A stretch of DNA of 64,000 bases from Holothuria scabra (taxonomy: Eukaryota > Echinodermata > Holothuroidea > Aspidochirotida > Holothuriidae): the NCBI GenBank assembly GCA_037179385.1, contig CM074190.1, positions 6,710,284 through 6,774,283 of the forward strand, read 5' to 3'. A model generated the notes under the pieces. It had not been told where the DNA came from and ran no database searches. It was given only the letters and a program-made list of their open reading frames with translations. The translations under genes were made by a program, and so were the position numbers. Below, piece by piece: positions 20,753 through 32,477 of the stretch (position 1 is its first letter; every line of letters starts with the position of its first letter).

Positions 20753-20926
20753 ACAGTAGCTTTAACTCCTGAGAGTCCATTGTTCTGTTTTGGTCAGGTT
20801 CTGGTCCAGTTCCAGAAAACCTCGTTTGTTCATATGTTTATTCATATGTTTATTCATAGATACAACAATATTTTGAAATCACAGATGGAAAAGAGATGAA
20901 ATGTTGTTTGTAAATGACCACATATA

Positions 20927-21044
20927 AACAGCACACTCCTGTGTAAAATGGAGTAACCTAAGATGAACAGCACATCCCTGTGTAAAATGGAGTAACCTAA
21001 GATAAACAGCACACCCATGTGTAAAATGGAGTAACCTAAGATGA
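20927..21044. repeat. Three tandem 39-bp repeats
   Basis: Three nearly identical units starting AACAGCACA at 20927, 20966 and 21005, each ending GGAGTAACCTAAGAT. The small differences between units suggest a recent triplication. About 160 bp upstream of exon f. Confidence 0.9.
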
Positions 21045-21202
21045 GTGCATGAATCCATTACCATGATTTTATCTAGGGATAATACACAGTCATCTGACTG
21101 CTACAGACCCACAAATGTTGAGAATTATTCGCAAAGTATAAGTGAGCAAGTTTTCTGAAAACACCAGAGGTTACTCATTACTCCACCTTGTTCTTCTGAC
21201 AG

Positions 21203-21399
21203 TGACTCATCAGGGAGCAAAACAGATGGCGATAAAGGCAGCATTTCCTCATCTTTGGGAAAAGAAGATGGCGGGGATGTCAGTCCTGGAACAAAACTTA
21301 GACGCAATTTGTTCAAGAAAAAATACAGACCAATGGACTCTGTGGATTTTGATGCAGAAGGAACCGGACCGAAGCGAAGATTTAGTGTCTTCCAATTCG
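21203..21399 (+). CDS. UNC80: UNC80 exon f
   Basis: Residues 1294-1359; enters phase 2, leaves phase 1. Reads DSSGSKTDGDKGSISSSLGK, then LRRNLFKKKY and DAEGTGPKRRFSVFQFG. This is the basic/Ser linker that in human UNC80 lies after the LLDSAEK block. PKRRFSV fits a basophilic kinase (PKA-type RRxS) site. Acceptor TTCTGACAG, donor GTAAGA. Similarity to human is low here; assignment rests on splice signals, phase and position. Confidence 0.85.
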
Positions 21400-23585
21400 G
21401 TAAGATGTGTGAGTGTCTAACCTGCTTTGCTTCCTTTCCTTATTTCAAGCTTCTCATTTTTAAAAGTAAGTTTATTTTTTTAGTCATGCCCTCATTCAAA
21501 GTCACCTTTACACAGGCCCTTTCCTTGGTCCCCACCCTTGGTCCCCCAGTTGTGTCCTAGTGGCCTTTTTGCATCACCCCTTAGCTGTTGTTGGTATCCT
21601 TTTATCAGTATTATTCCAGTGCCACCTGTTGGGTTTATATTTTTCATCACATTATTATAGGTAGCATCCTTATTTGTCTTAGCATTGTAAGTCAAACCGA
21701 TATGAAGTGCTATTATTTCTTTTGTAAAATTATTCATTCATATGCCAAAAAGGGCCAAATTGTAATTGATAACTAAAACCATTGGCAGTTTCCTAAATGT
21801 TCCAGTATAAAAAGGTATGAGTTGGTAAGAAAACGTCAGATGGGCTGAACTGTTACAGTTTTGGACAATATAAAGTTGTTTCCAAATCCTACTTTAGGTT
21901 GGATGACTCACAAGTTGGTCTTTAATTAAACATTATTAACAGAAGACCATAACTGACCTTTTACAGTAATATAACAAGCTAAAATAATGTATCCACATTT
22001 TTCCCTTTGACTAGGCAATGCAAATTTTAAAATTTTAACCGCATTTTCTTTTGTTTTTTGATCCAAAATACTGCAAGCCCAAAACAGAGGTAATTGCAAG
22101 CCTGGTCAGCCTATAAACCCCCATCTATCCCCTTAATACTCCCTTTTCAACTCTTTTACCCAAAGGAATGGAATGGAATGCTTTAAAATCAGCATTGAAG
22201 TGAATGGCATCTCAGTCTTTCTCTGAATTGCATTTTTCCAGAAAAAAAAGCAAGTAATGATGAAATGAAAAATTGCACAATTAACTTTCTACTGTCTGAA
22301 CTAAATTTCCTTCTCTGTCATGTGCATTGCCTTTGCTTGACTTGAAAAAATCTCTCTACTTCTTCCTAAAAGCTATTTAATAAAAAATAAAAGTAAACTT
22401 CTTAAAAAATTCTTTCTTTGCCTGATGGAAATGATATGCCTGAAATCCGAATGATCTCTTGAAGCAGTGACCGCTTTAATTTATCCATGCTTCCAAACAT
22501 ACTTGCACAAAGCTATTTTCCTTCACTTGTAACGAACAATTCCTTGGAGATTGTAAGTATAGCTCTGTTTCATTTGTTAATGGTTTCACCTTGTGACAAT
22601 GATTGCATTAATGAAAATGACAAAACTGTATGGAGGTATACTGTAAAATCAAGAGCGCTATTGTTTTTTTTAGTCAAAGTTCAAGAGAAGACAAACTTGT
22701 AAGGAGAGTTAAAATACACCTTTCACTCAGTTAAAAACAAATAAGCCAGACTGTTTTAAGTAAGCCTGTTGTTTTTGAAAGGATGGAAAAGTGACAAGAC
22801 CGCTTTATTTCATAACTGAAGCCTTAAAGGGCAGTTCTTTTGGGGCACCAGGTCACCTTAATTGTGGAAGAAGCCTTGATAGATTATAAATTACAACTTT
22901 TTCTCACTCATCTCAACATTTTAGATCAAATGTGGTTTCTAACCATTTTTATGGATTGGATATCCAGTTAAAACCTTCCAGATGTTTAGTTTTTGAATTT
23001 TTGTACAGATGAAGTGGTCAAGGAAATAAGCTCCACAGACCCATGTCAAGCAATGTTTGTTTTTGTGTGTGTGTGACCATGTTAAAGCTTCTAGGCTGGG
23101 AGCTTGCACTCAACACCTCTGCACCAGGTCTTTTGTCAAAGTGGTGGGAGGTGTTCTAAACTGGTTGCATGCACATTGATGTTGTTGTGTAAAGACCAAA
23201 TTAGGGGGATTAATAAATTACTAAAATATTAAAAGATTAAATATTAAAATGAAGTGAGCAATTTACTGGCAACAAAACGTCTGCCAAGTATTTGAAATAC
23301 TTGAATTAGTTCAAGGAAGCTATTGCTGTTCGTTGCCTTGATTTTAAGAGGGAGCAAAATGGCAAGCAGGGTGGACATTGATGATGTTGGTCAGTACAAA
23401 ACCTGCTATGAACAGAGTGAAACGTGTGTAAGATAATAGATGTTACACGTGCACCAGTTCTATGTTTGTGTGTAAGGTGGTTACCTTGTGTATGTGTGTT
23501 TGAGTAGTTCTGTAAGTGTGTGTGTGTTTAGTACTGTACCTCACTTGTTTATGTCACATGAACACATGTTTTTGTTGCTTTAAAA

Positions 23586-23835
23586 GACGAATTAGAACAG
23601 TCAAGGGATGGTCTGATTTAGAACATTTAGTTGGTCAAAACTGAGGTCCATCACCTTTCATCTTTCAGATTCTTTGCTTATCTCCTTAATGGAGGATTGT
23701 ACTCTAAAATACCTCTTGACTTATTCAATTTCAATGAATAAAAGTTTTAAAGTTACATGTAAACAATAGAATTAAGACAATTTAAGGCTTATGGACCCCA
23801 CTTATGGCTGACTTTACCAGCTGCGTGGATTCGTT
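23586..23835. repeat. Dispersed repeat (family R3, copy 1)
   Basis: Contains GATGGTCTGATTT, GTCCATCACCTTTCATCTT, a TGGAGGATTGTACACT-like block and TATGGACCCCACTTATGG. The same order is seen at 58785-59030 and, more diverged, at 35650-35900. Class unknown. Confidence 0.6.
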
Positions 23836-24564
23836 TATAAGGAACCCACTCTCAGAAAATGAGACAGAGTTGAAGTGAATTATAGGGCTCAAAATTAAGA
23901 CTGAAAAACAGTTGTCCCAGGGAAAAGTGCAAAAAACTTAGGGACTGTCGTTGTTGGTTTGTACTATATAGTCTTACTGTACTGTAAACTGTAAATGGAA
24001 TTTTGAAGCAAAGATCATGTGAAGATATAGAAATTTTACTCCTGCCAAATTTATGCATACATGTACAGTATTTTTTGATCTGGAAAGTTGTCATTGTGGT
24101 GTAAGAAAAGATTTGAATGTTGCATTCTACAAAATGCAGAAATCTTGAATGTGTACTCTGAGGTTGATGCAAATTAAAGGACAAAAAGCAGGAACACTAG
24201 AAACTGGGAGTAGTTTTTGGTGGCAAAACATTTACTGTGTGCAAAGGTGACATTGAACTGTTTCTCGACTCTGTACAGTAATACCATAAGGAAAATCATG
24301 TTATGTAAATTTTTAGTGAAAATTGATTGCTACATAAAATCTGAATCTGGATGGGTTAAACAATACGGGATATTAGCCTTTTAGGAGATCTGTCATGGCT
24401 ACCACAGTTTTTAGGGAAAAACTGCAGTTCCCAATTATAGTACCTGACCACTGGTTCATTACTCCTATTAGCTGCTTTGATGAGCAGCAGATTTGATTAC
24501 CTTTCAGGTACAATAGAAGCCCACATTTTTGGGGTTCAAATAACAACTTACAACAAATCCTGAC

Positions 24565-24735
24565 ATAAGTGCTGGCAAAAAGGGAATCAAATTACTTAAA
24601 TAGCACTGCAGGGCTACATTCCCTTTCAGCTTATTCTGTGATAAAGTGCTATCAAATGTCAACCTTCATGGTCATTTTCAAATGCTTAAATGGACGTATT
24701 ATTAGTACTGAGAACAGTTCCTGACGAGATTGTTC
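24565..24735. repeat. Dispersed repeat (family R2, short copy)
   Basis: Matches both ends of 8990-9430 (AAGTGCTGGCAAAA; CTACATTCCCTTTCAG; CATTTTCAAATGCTTAAA; GTACTGAGAACAGTTCC) but lacks its ~270-bp middle. Confidence 0.6.
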
Positions 24736-27168
24736 TAGAGGTATTTTTTTCCGACATGAAGAATTTAATAGGTTGACAGTGTTAGGAGGTACTAATTGAA
24801 CAATTTATTCTAGAGTAACTTTCTCATTGCAGTACTTCTCAGAGTTGAATACTGTGTCTAGTTTACTTAAGAAAAATTCATTTAAATGTTTGGATTTACA
24901 AACTTATTTTTTATTAACTCTCCCTTGAACTCATTAAGATGTTTTGATTCATACAATGAATTGCTGGATTGACACAAAAGCAGACCGAGTATAAGTTTTA
25001 TTTAAAACATTATGCTCAATAATTTTGTGGTCATATAAGAAGAAATAGCAAATCTGAATTACCCAAGCAGAAAATAAAAAAAAATCCTGGCAGCCAAAGA
25101 AGCTTTTGTTTTCATCTTCATGGAAGAATTAGTTTACACTGCTTCCATTTTGCTGGTCACTGCAAATGACCTAGGTGGCTTCACAACTGAAGATATGCAA
25201 TACGTTATTGTACCTAAGAGCAAGGTTTTAGCCACAGTGATCGGTGAGGAACTGTTATGACATGCACTGGTTTTTGCTGACCCATACTTTGACTAAAATG
25301 AAGCTTCTCTGCTCCTCACAAATTCAAAACTTTTTCCATATGATGAGCTTTAAATAAGCTACAAATTTACCAGAAAATGGTTGAACCAGTAATTGTCAAC
25401 TAGTCCAAGCCCAAGTTTGCAGTGTGTATATACTCCATGCCAACTGATGGTGATACTGCACAGAGGTAGTAGTAGTAGTTGATGCAATTCGCATCTCACA
25501 CTAAGATCTTTCAAGCTATAACCTTGGTCTGAGAGGCTGGTTACAGTCATTTTGTAACAATTGGAGATGTTCCTTTACCCTGGGTTTACCAGTACTTTTG
25601 GATGATATTTTGTTTCTTCATCTCCAACCAGTGGAAGGGACCAGATGTATTGATTTTGATGGAGATTAAATTTGCCAAGTAGTTAAGGTCTTTGACTTGG
25701 AATGTTCTTGGTGTAAGCCTTTGCTGGACTTTACTTTTGGATCAGAAATGATCTTCTAAATTAATGAGATTCTAAATTTGAGTTTACAGTGTCACTGAAA
25801 AGAAAATCGGAATTCATGTTAAAACCCTTCTTCCCATAGTTTTGTTGTTGTCCCATGCAAAGGTATCACAAACACACTCTGAGGTGTGCTTTATATCATA
25901 ATTATTGCATTTTGTGCCCTGAGAACATACACGGGGGAGGGGGGATGTCATCTTGGGTTGAATTGTACAATCAAAGCATAAGGGACTGGAGAGCCTGAAG
26001 ATGTAAACATACAAGGAATGTTCAGAGTTATCCTGCAACTTTACTAGTAAGTCCCAATACACTTGCAGGTCACAGAAATTTTCACCAAAGGAAAAGTAGG
26101 CAAAGAGAAACCTTGTGATTTTTTGTTTAATATTGCTCTGTTTAAGAGATCAAGAGAAGTCAGTTCTTTGGTTGGGAATGGGTTGATTTTTTTAAAGAGC
26201 GTAGATTAAAAAATAATTTCACAGGGAGGAAATTTTTGAGGAAGAAGGGATTAATAAGAATAAGTACCAAATACATTTTTGGCTCCTCCCAAAGATAAAA
26301 TGATTTTAAAAGAGGAAGTAAAGGGCACATCAAGTTTTAATATGTTAGGGGAGTACTTATTTTGAGCATTTGGTTGAAATTTTCATTGACATCTGATATG
26401 TGGTTCTCAAGTTATGAGCTGGTGAAGTTGTCACATAATCAACAAGAAGTGAACTTGAAGCAAGCACATATGGCATCATACCGATCATGCGATCCTAACA
26501 TTAATTGAAAACCTTTTATTTTCCTTTAAACTTTACAACCAATTTTCTCCTCAACAATCCCATGTTATGAGAACATGTTTGCAAGATCACATTAGAACAC
26601 AAACCTATTGACTTCATTTACTGATATTTGAAAAATATGTCCCATTTGAATGGAAGTTTCTCCTTTTTGTGTAGATTTGATTCTTCTTCCACATTTGAAA
26701 ATGAATTTTTTTGCTTAAAATTCCCCTATGATACAAAATTCTGTGAATTCTCATGCATTTTTCAATCAAAAGTTTCCATTTAAGTTCATCTTCTTGGAAT
26801 ATATACTCTGCAAGTTCCAAACTATTAGTTATTTTCAGTTGAATAAAGTGTAATCACATGCTACTATTATTGCATATTTCTGTTAATTTTCATGATATAT
26901 ACCTTACATGTACTCCTTAATACACTTTTTTATGCCTGCAACAAAATAGTATTCAAAAATATTTGGTTTATATACACGTGTTAAGGAAATCATTTTGGAC
27001 TTTTGTGTGACAGTTGCAGTGACTGAAAATTTGAAATAAACCTGGCAAAAAGACATGTTTGGCTTTGTTTAAAGAAAGATGCTTGTGATAAACTCCCCCA
27101 GGGTCACCAAAAACAGACTTCCCATCATGGCATGGTTGTAATCAATTACATGAACCTGGTAGACCTCA

Positions 27169-27472
27169 TTAAAGGGCCAAACCTCTCACCCCAAACTACA
27201 ATTTTGGTACCCGGGTACCGAAATTCTCAATTGGCTCAGCTCTTTGATTGACAGCTAATTCAAACAATGCATAGTGCCAAAGCTTATATTACACAGCATG
27301 AACGGTACTGAGAGTGTTTTGATTACATAAATTGAGTTTTCCCATACTCACCCTGAAGCAATAAACTGAGATTGGGAAGGATGAGGATGAATTTCAGACA
27401 ATTGTGGGAGGGGCTTCAGTAAGAAGGTTAGGATAATTGGTACTGTTTGAGGTGAGAGAACTGGGCCTTTAA
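27169..27472. mobile_element. TTAA-flanked MITE, family T2, copy 1 (304 bp)
   Basis: Both ends carry TTAA. The inner ends AGGGCCAAACCTCTCACC and (reverse) AGGCCCAGTTCTCTCACC form ~18-bp terminal inverted repeats. Within the left half is GGTACCCGGGTACC. The same element, inverted, is at 48343-48650. piggyBac-type target site, no coding sequence. Confidence 0.85.
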
Positions 27473-28212
27473 GCATCACGATACACCATAGACACTTTGC
27501 ACATTTAAAGTACCTAGTCCTAGGATTGTATTTGTATTGTCAGGGTTCCCACTTCTTTGATTTGAAAGAAGGGAAAGATTATAAAACAAAATATTTTATT
27601 AGTGATGGAAAAATTTGCTTCAAACAGTTCAGGAATTGCTTTATATCACATTAGAGTAGGGATGATAGATATATACAATTAAAACAAAGGGCGAGGAAGG
27701 GGTAGTGCAATGTTTTGAAATCCTAACACGTCTAAAATGATAGGAGGTGAAAGTATAATCACTTTTCCATCCCACATTGGTACGGTTTAATTAAAAAAAA
27801 AAATGGAAAAATAAAATGCTTTCAAGTGTAGTTAATACAGTAGTCTACAAGAATCATTTGTTAAAGGTTAAGTAATGTGTAGCTGTAGTGTGTATGACAC
27901 GTACCATCTGTACAGCAGTGTAAGATGTATTACAATATTATGTGTTGGGTATTTCCCTCAGGTTTCCTTGTTAAGAGATAAGAATGGAATAAATTTCTTT
28001 TATAAGGTACAGTAGGGTTATTGTTCCCTTAAGGTTGGGATAATTTGCTCTGCTACTTGGAGCTCACAGATCAAAAATTTTTGTTCCAGTAAATGGCAAA
28101 TAGCTATTCCTATGCTTGGTCCTGCTATTCTTAAATTTAGCCTTAATTTCTGGAATTCATTTTATGAGACTCCAGTGTGAAGGAGCAGTCTTCTTATTTA
28201 TTTGTATGTTAG

Positions 28213-28313
28213 CCCAAGCTGTTACTACATGGAGGAACAAAGCTGCTAAGAGCCAAGGTGGAGGGGAAGATAGCCCCCAGGACACACCAGAAATGAGTGA
28301 GAAATCCAAAAAG
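28213..28313 (+). CDS. UNC80: UNC80 exon g
   Basis: Residues 1360-1393; enters phase 1, leaves phase 0. Reads AQAVTTWRNKAAKSQGGGED and then PQDTPEMSEKSKK before GTTCGT. It resembles the human WRKMFKSQSAASDTSSQSEQDTSE stretch. Acceptor TATGTTAG. Its 101 bp exactly bridge the phase 1 end of exon f and the phase 0 start of exon h, which supports it. Confidence 0.85.
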
Positions 28314-29169
28314 GTTCGTTGATATAACCTTAGTTTATTCTTAATACATTTTGTAAATCTTTAATTTTTTATGCATCATTAGAATTTTTGTGATCTTTGT
28401 TTTTGAAGTTACTCATTCTTGTGGTTTCTGAAATTGTTTGTATGAAATTGGTTCTTTGACCCTAAAAGTCTTTCATGCATATTAACTAACGGATATTGCT
28501 TCCCATTGTGACAAAAGTAAAGAAAGCAATACACCTTGGAAAACCCTCAGAATAGTTCAAACAGAAGTCAAACAGAATTCAAACATGTGGTTTTGTGTAT
28601 GTGATGTTTGCATAGGACTTTTAGACCTGCAATTTGAAACAGAGAAAGGGTCAAATAATTAGGTCAAGCAAGATCTATTGAACTTGCAGCTTTTGGGATA
28701 TCAAAAATTGACAATTACAGTACCCTCTCAGAACCAAAATGATTTTTAATTCCTATTGTAGCAGGGTGAAATTTAGAAGAAGGTATTATTCATTCTTAAC
28801 AAAATGAGGCAATTGAAATTATTTCATTACATTAAAACACTGGAGGATGTTCTGTTCTGGGTCCTGGATCATGAAAACTTCAGGAAAACAGCGACAGTCT
28901 GGCAGTGAGTGCAGTACGCAATATGCTATTGCCAGAGCCTCAGGACACATGATTGTGGACCTAACTGGCAAAGTTTCTTCTGACAAAGGTTGAATAGAAA
29001 TCTCAGAATATCAATAATGTCAGATGAATGCGAAAATATTGCGTGCCTGTGCACAAAACACTCGCTTATGAATGGAGAGAAACCCATTCTCATCGAGGTA
29101 CGCCTATTGGGTGAAATTGACCAGTGCGTTTACAGGCCATCTTGAAAAGAAAACAGTGAATTTCCACCC

Positions 29170-29370
29170 CTTTAAGTTTTTGTACAACCTTCTAATCATG
29201 AAAGCTGGATATTTTTGTATTTTAGCTTTTTTTCTTTTCTGTGTTTTAAGTTTTGATTTTATCTGCATAATTTTGGTGCTTTTTGTATTTTGTTTTAAGC
29301 CTTTCTTAGTACAGCGCTTTGAGTGTTTTTGAAAAGTGCTTTATAAATAGCATTATTATTATTATTATTA
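29170..29370 (+). mobile_element. Non-LTR retrotransposon 3' end
   Basis: AGCGCTTTGAGTG, a short loop, then AAAAGTGCTTTATAAATAGC followed by (ATT)n. The GCGCTTTGAG / AAAGCGCTATATAAAT pair with an ATT tail is a widespread 3' end of LINE elements in animals. The T-rich segment upstream (CTTTTTTTCTTTTCTG) fits its 3' UTR. Any coding part is absent or unrecognisable. Confidence 0.65.
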
Positions 29371-29595
29371 AACTAGGTCATTGTCTACAAGTTAAAAAAG
29401 ATTGAACATTGTTTACATGGTGTATAGTTACACAATACACCCTTTATGTCTGCACTATTGCTGTACAGTGGGACAACTGTTTCACTCCAACACGTCACGT
29501 GATTGACTCTTCTCACCAGATGTGATGTTCTTTGGACTGACAGAATAATAAGAATGAAAGATGTGAAACAGAATTTTGAAATGGTTTTATTTACC

Positions 29596-29857
29596 TTAAC
29601 CCTTTGCCGTCCGACTCCAATCGGGGCATATTTGCGTGCCTCGGGAGTGGGCGGAAAAACGGATGTGGCACGCCCCGCATCAACTTCCGTAGGCTATTGA
29701 CCCTGTGATATTAGCTATTGTCTCTCTCCTTTTTGTGGCCGCCAAATTTTAGGGTAGCTACTCCCAGTTTCAAGCTCAGCGTGAAACAGTAAAGATGGGT
29801 GACAGCCGTGCTCTTTGTCTGGGGCTAAAAGGACCTGTAAGACCAGTAAAGGGTTAA
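29596..29857 (-). mobile_element. TTAA-flanked MITE, family T1, copy 2 (262 bp)
   Basis: Starts TTAACCCTTTGCCGTCC and ends CAGTAAAGGGTTAA, with intact TTAA on both sides. The interior is the reverse complement of copy 1 at 16684-16943 (CCAATCGGGGCATATTTGC; GAGTGGGCGGAAAAACGG; CTATTGTCTCTCTC). Confidence 0.88.
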
Positions 29858-30190
29858 AGGGCAAATGCAGTTGACCAAAATTTGTTAAACAACTGCTCAT
29901 TCTCTTCAATAGCTCCTAGTATTTCTTCCATGCATCCTTGGTTGTATTTCAAGACAAATATTGCACCTAAGGTAATGCAATGAGGTACACCCCCAAAATA
30001 TTCATAACTTGGAATTGTCATATTCTCAGGAGACATTCATGGAATAGGAAAGACTTCTAGACTATTATAGTTTTTTTCTTGGAGGGGGGGGGTGTGGAGG
30101 GGCAGGGTGGACTGCTCTTTCCCTTTCAATGTTGTTCACATGTGGTTTTGCATTGAAAGCAAGTGAATGTGGAAAATGTTTTCATAACAG

Positions 30191-30296
30191 GAAATTGGTG
30201 GAGCTTCTTATTCTGGGAAGAAGAAAGTTGGTGACCATCCGTTTTTCAGCAAATTTGGAAAGAAGACAAAGCGGGACCCAAATGATGATCGAGATG
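30191..30296 (+). CDS. UNC80: UNC80 exon h
   Basis: Residues 1394-1428 plus one base; enters phase 0, leaves phase 1. Reads EIGGASYSGKKKVGDHPFFS and then KFGKKTKRDPNDDRDG. It corresponds to the human region around EENFFKRLGCHSFDDH (basic-aromatic FF.K motif). Acceptor CATAACAG, donor GTAAAT. Confidence 0.88.
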
Positions 30297-30840
30297 GTAA
30301 ATATCTTTTTGTAAAATATTATTTATAATTGTTATTATTATTGGAAAAGATATTTTTGAAGAGACTTTCCACTTGATATTTTTTAAGCAGTGCAAACATG
30401 AAAAAGGCAAAAGTAATACATTTTGGAAAAAAAAATTTCAGAATTCACAAGTCTTCAAATTAAAACTGCAAATTTTGACAGTTTTTGCATTATTTATGGT
30501 TTAATGGAAATACCATGGACTAATTACAAGAAGTATTGTAGGAATATATATTTAAGAAGGAAGAAAATATTAATTGCTTTCGAAAAGTTTTTGTTTTTCT
30601 CCAAATTGGCAATTTAAGTAGTTGAGTTGAGCAGAACAGTGTTTCCTTGCCACTCCTGTTGGCAGGGACTTTATTTCTATAGTGAAAAGGCTTTGAAACT
30701 CCAACATAAATACTAAAATGCCCAGTTCCTGTACCTTTTGAAAGATTTTACTGTTAAAGTAAGGTAATTTGTCTGTCAAAAAGTTTGTAAAAATCAGATT
30801 TGGTGGAAGATAATTATCGCAAACTTTTAACTTTTTACAG
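30297..30840. other. UNC80 intron h-i
   Basis: AT-rich, 544 bp; nothing recognised beyond splice signals (acceptor CTTTTTACAG). Confidence 0.8.
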
Positions 30841-31034
30841 AATGTGGAACTCCAAAGTCAGTGGATGATGAAGAAGAAACATCTGATTCTGTTGATATGG
30901 GATCTGAGAAAGAACGAAAACCTGTCGACAAAATCATGGTTGTTGCTGGAATGAAACGACTTCAATTTTTGATGGACTGTTTGAATCCTGGAACTGTTCC
31001 TGATCCAGAATTCTTAGCTGCTGCTCTTGATTTG
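30841..31034 (+). CDS. UNC80: UNC80 exon i
   Basis: Residues 1429-1493; enters phase 1, leaves phase 0. An acidic start (VDDEEETSDSVDMGSEKE) leads into KIMVVAGMKRLQFLMDCLNP and GTVPDPEFLAAALDL, closely matching human RQGMKRFQFLLNCCEPGTIPDASILAAALDL. Donor GTGAGT. Confidence 0.97.
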
Positions 31035-31576
31035 GTGAGTGTTTGACAACTTCAAGTATTTTTAGACAGATTATTACTTATTATTGGTATCTTACGAAAA
31101 TCAATACTTAGGCCAAATATATATCTCTGTATACTCATTGAATGTTAAACCACAATTGGAAAAATGGCTGTGGCCTGCCTGTCTTAAACAAATTGGGTTA
31201 GAGAGTGAACTGTAAAACCTCATCTAACTAATAAACAAACTCAATAAATAATAAAAGAGAAAAGGTCCTTATAATATTTTAAGGTTGCTATATTCACTGA
31301 CAATTAATTCATAGATGACCAATTCAATGCCATGCATTGCTTCACCACTCCGTGTTTTACAATTTCACATTGCTATCTGTAAAGTCTGTCAAAGTGCAAC
31401 ATTACCATAAGCAAATCAGTGTTTGGAAATATGGTATAGTTATATCAAAATCAGCATAATCTATGGCTGGTTTATTTGATGACAAATTGCAATACTATCA
31501 GATAAGTTTTTACAATCATTACTGTATTTCATCGCTGGGCATCTAGTATTTTAACTTTTGTGTCAATTTCTGGCAG
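31035..31576 (+). other. UNC80 intron i-j with SINE 3' fragment
   Basis: The segment 31150-31240 reads CCACAATTGGAAAAATGGCT to AACTGTAAAACCTCATCTAA, the SINE 3' end in + orientation with the tRNA head missing. Remainder anonymous. Confidence 0.7.
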
Positions 31577-31798
31577 AGAGCTCCTGTGGTGGCCAGAGCT
31601 GCTTTGTTTATAGAGTGCTGCCATTTTGTTCATCGTTGTAACCATGGTGATTGGCCAGAGTGGATGAAAATGAACACCAGAGGGAGAGGCAGAGTTTACA
31701 GTAATGTCTGGGGAGGCCGTGGCATGAATGCTTCATGCTATAGGAAGGCACAATCATTGCAAAGATCAGCTGCAAAACTCTTTTATCTTTGGGCAGAG
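31577..31798 (+). CDS. UNC80: UNC80 exon j
   Basis: Residues 1494-1567; phase 0 in and out. Reads RAPVVARAALFIECCHFVHR followed by CNHGDWPEWMK, a near-exact match to human APVVARAALFLECARFVHRCNRGNWPEWMK, then an Arg/Gly-rich insert (NTRGRGRVYSNVWGGRG) and LQRSAAKLFYLWAE (human LQWNAAKLFYQWGD). One of the most conserved exons. Confidence 0.98.
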
Positions 31799-32341
31799 GT
31801 AAGGCAAATAAATGTGGAAAAAAAAAGATAAAAAAAAAAGCCGAAAACATCAAGCACAGCTTCAATTGACATGAAATTACTTCATGAAGATCAGGTATTC
31901 TGTAGCAGTGCTAGCAGAATGGTCTTTTCCAGTCACATGTTTATCATGCTACAAATTCAGAAACCTCATTTACAACAATTCTTAGCAATGAGTCTTTAAA
32001 TACTCTTAACGATAATTCCCAGAGAAAAATTGTTACATGTGTCTCTCTTGGGCCTACCCTTCACAAGAAAAATGCCCCAGGAAATACAAAAGAAACAAAG
32101 CTGCATCTGAAACAACAACAAACCTTAATAATTGGCAGACATATTAGAAAATCATGTTAATATCATGTTGTTGAATAATTTATTTTTAAGTTTTTCTCAA
32201 GAGCATCTGCAGGTAATGTGGAATATGCAGTTCCCAAAGATAAATGGGCTTTTTAGTCAAAAATCTCTTGTGGAGACATCATGTTTCTTTAAATACCAAG
32301 AAATAAAGTTGAGGATGACAAGTTTTTGACATATTTTTTAG
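31799..32341. other. UNC80 intron j-k
   Basis: 543 bp, AT-rich; starts with an A-rich tract at 31817-31840. Nothing recognised. Confidence 0.8.
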
Positions 32342-32477
32342 GCTGTTGGTAATCGATTGGAAGAGTTGGAGCGACGACATCCATTTGATTGTTCCATGGT
32401 GGTAGGGAGGGTGAAAGACGAAGGCTTTAAGAGGAGATTAAGGCGTGAAGATGATGCTGAAGATTACTTGAATGAAG
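32342..32477 (+). CDS. UNC80: UNC80 exon k
   Basis: Residues 1568-1612 plus one base; enters phase 0, leaves phase 1. Reads AVGNRLEELERRHPFDCSMV, then KRRLRREDDAEDYLNE, matching human (A)IGVRLNEL and KRRLRKEDEEEDFLDD. Acceptor ATTTTTTAG, donor GTTAGT. Confidence 0.96.

Larger units (their letters stand above)
19962..21202. other. UNC80 intron e-f (1.24 kb)
   Basis: Holds a SINE (20527-20752) and a 39-bp triplet repeat (20927-21044). Otherwise nothing recognised. Confidence 0.8.
21400..28212. other. UNC80 intron f-g (6.8 kb)
   Basis: Contains dispersed repeats at 23586-23835 and 24565-24735 and a TTAA-MITE of family T2 (27169-27472). No further coding block with UNC80 similarity was seen, and the flanking exon phases (1 to 1) join directly. 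The rest is anonymous AT-rich sequence. Confidence 0.75.
28314..30190. other. UNC80 intron g-h (1.88 kb)
   Basis: Contains a LINE-type 3' end (about 29170-29370) and TTAA-MITE family T1 copy 2 (29596-29857). Nothing else recognised. Confidence 0.8.
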
